Below are positions 55,937 to 58,555 of a DNA stretch of 58,555 bases, piece by piece. Numbering within the stretch: the first letter of the stretch is position 1; each line of letters begins with the position of its first letter. Made by a program: the position numbers and the translations under genes. The stretch comes from Desulfobacca sp. 4484_104. Lineage in GTDB: Bacteria; Desulfobacterota; Desulfobaccia; Desulfobaccales; Desulfobaccaceae. Below the pieces are notes generated by a model. That model did not search any database, was not told the DNA's origin, and saw only the letters and a program-made list of their open reading frames with translations. The DNA is taken from NCBI GenBank assembly GCA_002049795.1, contig MUKC01000020.1, forward strand, positions 1 to 58,555, read 5' to 3'.

Positions 55937-57088
55937 TTAACAGAAAACCGAAAACAGAAAACCGAAAACAGAAACCTTATCATTGGGCTTAAACGGGCCG
56001 CCGCTGAGAATAGTAGCCGCCGCGGCATTATTGCCGATGATCTCCGCGACCTTCAATTCGCCCTGGGTGGTATCAGCGGTGAACCCCAGGCTGGCGTGAG
56101 TGGCCGGGTTGGTGATCTCCTTGCCGGGCTGGACCACTTTGAGGCGATCACCGACCTTAAGCCCGGTATTTAACCCTAAGTTCAAATAGACCTTGTCATC
56201 CTGGACAAACTCTACCCGTCCGAACCAATCCTGGGTGCGCAGTTCACCCGCCATCAAATAAGCATCCCGCTGGGCAAAGCGGGTGACGGTATCCATATTC
56301 AGACCGGCTTCGCCCGCGGGTTCGACAATGGACTTCACCTTATTGCCCAGGAAGGTGTCGTAGAGTTCCATCACCATAAACCCGGAGGTGCCTTTTTCCG
56401 GCGGGATGATTCGAGTGATAATGATGCCTTGGACTCCCAGGGCATCCCCTAGGGCCTTTATATTTTCCCGGGTAGCCAGTTTTCCGACCGGGGTGACTTT
56501 GCCGAGGGCGCTCTTAACCCGGCCTTCATCGACTACCAGCAGGTCTTTCTGCTTTTGTAAGGCGGTATTCACACTCACCGCCAAAGTGCGGTTCAGGCCT
56601 TCATAGCCGCTGGGGGTCTCGGACAGGGCCGGAATTACTGCCATAGCCCGCCCCGGATAGGCGCTGGTGGCGCCAGCCACCCGGGAGGCATAGACCATGC
56701 CCCCCAGACCCTGTTCACGTAATACTCGTTCGACTTCCTGGCGGACCAGCTCCTGGAGCTTATCGGGCGGTACCGCCGCCCCCGCCTTTTTCTTCTCCTT
56801 GGCCACTTCTTTGGCCAGGGCCTTGACCAAATAATCCTGCATGCCATAGAATTCAGTGCCTTTTTCGGCATAGATGAATTCAGGCTGTTCCGGGTAGGTC
56901 AGATAATAGGGATTGCGGCTCTTGACATAGGTCTTACCGTCGATCACCACTTCTTCTTCGACCGATTCGGGCGGCACATCTTCTTCGGGAAAGCCGGCCC
57001 ATTTTTTAACCGTGGTACAACCAGCCAAGCATAAGGTCAGCCCCAATATGATCAACAGCCTTAAAACTCTGACATAGCCTTGATCCAT
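55937..57088 (-). CDS. Lipoprotein related to CsgG/FlgT-type factors, C-terminus rewritten by a repeat
   Basis: The 383-residue protein has a lipoprotein signal with lipobox LAGC (Cys24), a variable acidic linker, a coiled segment (~90-125), then an alpha/beta domain (LNRTLAVSVNTALQKQKDLL, LGVQGIIITRIIPP) like that of CsgG/FlgT-type outer-membrane lipoproteins. Near the end is a beta-barrel-like region (VYLNLGLNTGLKVGDRLKV). The last residues, SVFGFLFSVFC, are encoded by the repeat flanking the bS23-like gene (55939-55976), so the original end has been replaced after about PNDKV. The main fold should survive. Function unknown. Confidence 0.75.
   Translation of the reverse strand: MDQGYVRVLRLLIILGLTLCLAGCTTVKKWAGFPEEDVPPESVEEEVVIDGKTYVKSRNPYYLTYPEQPEFIYAEKGTEFYGMQDYLVKALAKEVAKEKKKAGAAVPPDKLQELVRQEVERVLREQGLGGMVYASRVAGATSAYPGRAMAVIPALSETPSGYEGLNRTLAVSVNTALQKQKDLLVVDEGRVKSALGKVTPVGKLATRENIKALGDALGVQGIIITRIIPPEKGTSGFMVMELYDTFLGNKVKSIVEPAGEAGLNMDTVTRFAQRDAYLMAGELRTQDWFGRVEFVQDDKVYLNLGLNTGLKVGDRLKVVQPGKEITNPATHASLGFTADTTQGELKVAEIIGNNAAAATILSGGPFKPNDKVSVFGFLFSVFC
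55939..55976 (-). repeat. Right flank of the bS23-like element (inverse repeats)
   Basis: ACAGAAAACCGAAA is repeated here, the inverse of the GGTTTTCTGT units at 55474-55538. The repeat supplies the last codons and the TAA stop of the neighbouring lipoprotein gene, which shows that the insertion reached into that gene's 3' end. Confidence 0.7.
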
Positions 57089-57118
57089 ATATAAACTCCC
57101 ATTAACGTGATCCGGGCA

Positions 57119-57153
57119 TAAAAAAGCCCACAGGCATATTATCCTGTGGGCTT
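57119..57153 (-). terminator. Rho-independent terminator of the porin gene
   Basis: On the minus strand AAGCCCACAGG (57153-57143) pairs perfectly with CCTGTGGGCTT (57134-57124) around an eight-base loop, followed by a run of T. It lies 23 bases after the porin stop and before the lipoprotein gene. Confidence 0.92.
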
Positions 57154-57176
57154 AAGTAAGTCAACTGCTTTATGTT

Positions 57177-58555
57177 TTAGAAGAAGAAGAACCCGCCGAA
57201 CATCAACCGGTGGTTGTCACCATAGTCGCTTCTCTCACTTTGCACCGTGGTAATTTGATAATAGTCGGTGCGCACATAGGTGTATTCCAGCCCGAACTTG
57301 AGGGCCTGAACCGGTCGATAGTACAGGGCCAGATAATAATGCTGGTTCATCTTCACCGGGTCACCGAAAGTAGCAAACTTGTACCTCCCAGGAGCACTTA
57401 TGTCTCTTTCGTTCGAAATGTCAAAGGCCCGGTTTATGCCGTAAACCGCATTGACAAACCACTGGTTAGTAAAATAGTAGGTCAATTGGGCGAAGCCACC
57501 CCAGCGGCGTTGCGCCTCGCGATCATATAAGGGGTTGCCGGCCGCATCTCTACCCTGGTAGACCAGATAGGTGGATGTATTAGCAGCATCTTCCAACCAG
57601 ATATCCATCCCTTGCCCCACAAACCACTGGGTCAGCAACGACAGGGTGCCGGCCAGGTTTTCGGTATAGGTTGGAATGATGGGGATGAACAGGCTGCCTT
57701 CCACCAACCACTTATCAAGATATTGCGTATCCCGTTGCCGGAAGCGAGTGAATGTAGGATTAAAGTAATTATTATTTCCCCACACTCTCCAAGTGGTAGT
57801 TGGATCTCCTGTAGCCGGATCAAAACCTATATCAAATTGATTATAACGGTTACGCTGCCAGGAAGCAGCCACCCGAGCACTGAAGGGCCGCGGCTTACCC
57901 CAGTAAGCGCCCTTGCCCCAGAGGTCCTTGGAGTAGACCAGTTTGGCATTGACCTGCGGGGTTTCGGAGGATTCACCGGCATTAGCATTGTTGGGCGGTT
58001 CGGGGCTATCCCAACGGCCATCAACCGGTTCGGCAATGGCGATGGCCGCGGTCCAGTCGCCCAGGAACTTCTGGGTCAAGCGGATCTGCGGAGTCCGCAA
58101 GAAGGGCTGGCCAGCAGTGGTGCAGGCTCCGAAGTTAACAGTTTCGGGGATTTCTTCGGTGAGCATCGACCAGTATTTCCCCAGCAGCAATTCGGTTTCC
58201 GGCCAGTTGAGGCGGAACATGGCATGCCGGATGCGCAGCTGTTCGTTATGAACCGTTCCCTTTTCAAAATCCCACTCAATAAAGCCGGTAGTCTTGGCCC
58301 CAAAAACCTCCGGACCTTTCATCATGAAATTCATCCTGGTGTTGTTGGCGGAGAATTTCAAACGGCCGTGTTGCGCGTCACCCGCGGCGTTGTTGCGGCC
58401 AATATTAGGAAATCTTAATAGGTTCTTATCAACATTGGTGGAGTCCCAGACGGTCTCCATCTTGACATAGCCGCCGAGCTTGAATTCCACGGCCTGGGCC
58501 ATGAAGGGCACCAGCACCAGGGATAGCAAGGCTAAGGTGATAATCAGTTTTTTCT
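57177..58555 (-). CDS. Outer membrane porin (DcaP-like), 5' end outside the window
   Basis: The frame is open to the window edge. The visible N-terminus is a signal peptide (KLIITLALLSLVLVPFMAQA, then cleavage before VEFKLGGYVKME), so only the first few residues are missing. The mature protein starts with FKLGGYVKMETVWDST and has many alternating strands (LKFSANNTRMNFMMKG, TTGFIEWDFEKG, and TELLLGKYWSMLTEE). The C-terminus ends in Phe (HRLMFGGFFFF), as outer-membrane barrels require. It resembles DcaP/OprO-type porins for small anions or dicarboxylates. A strong terminator follows. The lipoprotein gene lies downstream on the same strand. Confidence 0.88.
   Translation of the reverse strand, partial: KKLIITLALLSLVLVPFMAQAVEFKLGGYVKMETVWDSTNVDKNLLRFPNIGRNNAAGDAQHGRLKFSANNTRMNFMMKGPEVFGAKTTGFIEWDFEKGTVHNEQLRIRHAMFRLNWPETELLLGKYWSMLTEEIPETVNFGACTTAGQPFLRTPQIRLTQKFLGDWTAAIAIAEPVDGRWDSPEPPNNANAGESSETPQVNAKLVYSKDLWGKGAYWGKPRPFSARVAASWQRNRYNQFDIGFDPATGDPTTTWRVWGNNNYFNPTFTRFRQRDTQYLDKWLVEGSLFIPIIPTYTENLAGTLSLLTQWFVGQGMDIWLEDAANTSTYLVYQGRDAAGNPLYDREAQRRWGGFAQLTYYFTNQWFVNAVYGINRAFDISNERDISAPGRYKFATFGDPVKMNQHYYLALYYRPVQALKFGLEYTYVRTDYYQITTVQSERSDYGDNHRLMFGGFFFF

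Overview
The window looks like a chromosomal segment of an anaerobic deltaproteobacterium (Thermodesulfobacteriota), possibly a Desulfobacca/Syntrophobacter-like lineage. The reasons are: a split F0 ATP-synthase operon (AtpZ-AtpI-a-c without F1 genes), a c-subunit with an N-terminal leader, a Rex redox repressor, a corrinoid-protein-like gene beside cobalamin genes, many GAF/PAS hybrid histidine kinases, a yicC-DUF370-gmk cluster and a meso-DAP type dcw cluster. The placement rests on gene content and remembered family resemblance, not on a search. No rRNA, tRNA, CRISPR array, transposase or phage gene was seen. Most of the window is dense housekeeping DNA, and no stretch over 300 bases lacks a gene.

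Layout. 1-2601: 3' part of a hybrid sensor kinase. 2709-4953 (minus): receiver protein, glgC and a histidine phosphatase. 5080-7917: a short corrinoid/Fe-S-protein-like gene divergent from cobD-cbiB. 7959-8346: broken DUF4416 gene followed by an inverted pair of dispersed repeats. 8562-10860: yicC, DUF370, gmk and a GDT1-family transporter. 10970-13465: sensor kinase. 13592-15246: promoter, atpZ-atpI-atpB(broken)-atpE, terminator. 15258-18760: candidate Rex operator, rex, and convergent uvrA. 18964-23269 (minus): dihydrolipoamide acyltransferase, two unknown proteins and a radical SAM protein.

23339-39698 (minus strand, read from 39698 down): the division and cell-wall (dcw) cluster mraZ-rsmH-ftsL-ftsI(broken)-murE-murF-mraY-murD-ftsW-murG(broken)-murC-ftsQ-ftsA-ftsZ. 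It has a clear sigma70-like promoter, MraZ boxes and a candidate Rex site upstream; murB and ddl are absent. 40249-44505: ruvX, a FadL-type porin and a third sensor kinase. 44787-46854: a lipid acyltransferase overlapping an enolase-superfamily enzyme. 47351-51587: a compact, poorly characterised operon (nucleoside phosphorylase, DUF1786, GNAT, MBL hydrolase, methyltransferase, TIGR04076). 51650-54037: aroK-aroC-tyrA, then serS. 55474-55976: a bS23-like four-helix-bundle gene between inverted repeats that has altered the C-terminus of the adjacent lipoprotein. 57177-58555: a porin running off the window.

The most striking pattern is a set of five frame-breaking internal deletions: DUF4416, atpB, murG, ftsI, and a GNAT/MBL junction. 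Three hit normally essential genes, so an assembly problem is the leading explanation. The best biological leads are the stand-alone corrinoid-protein-like gene next to cobD-cbiB, two Rex-type operators sharing the same AAAGAA spacer (one before rex, one before the dcw promoter), and an FtsZ with two C-terminal partner-binding peptides.
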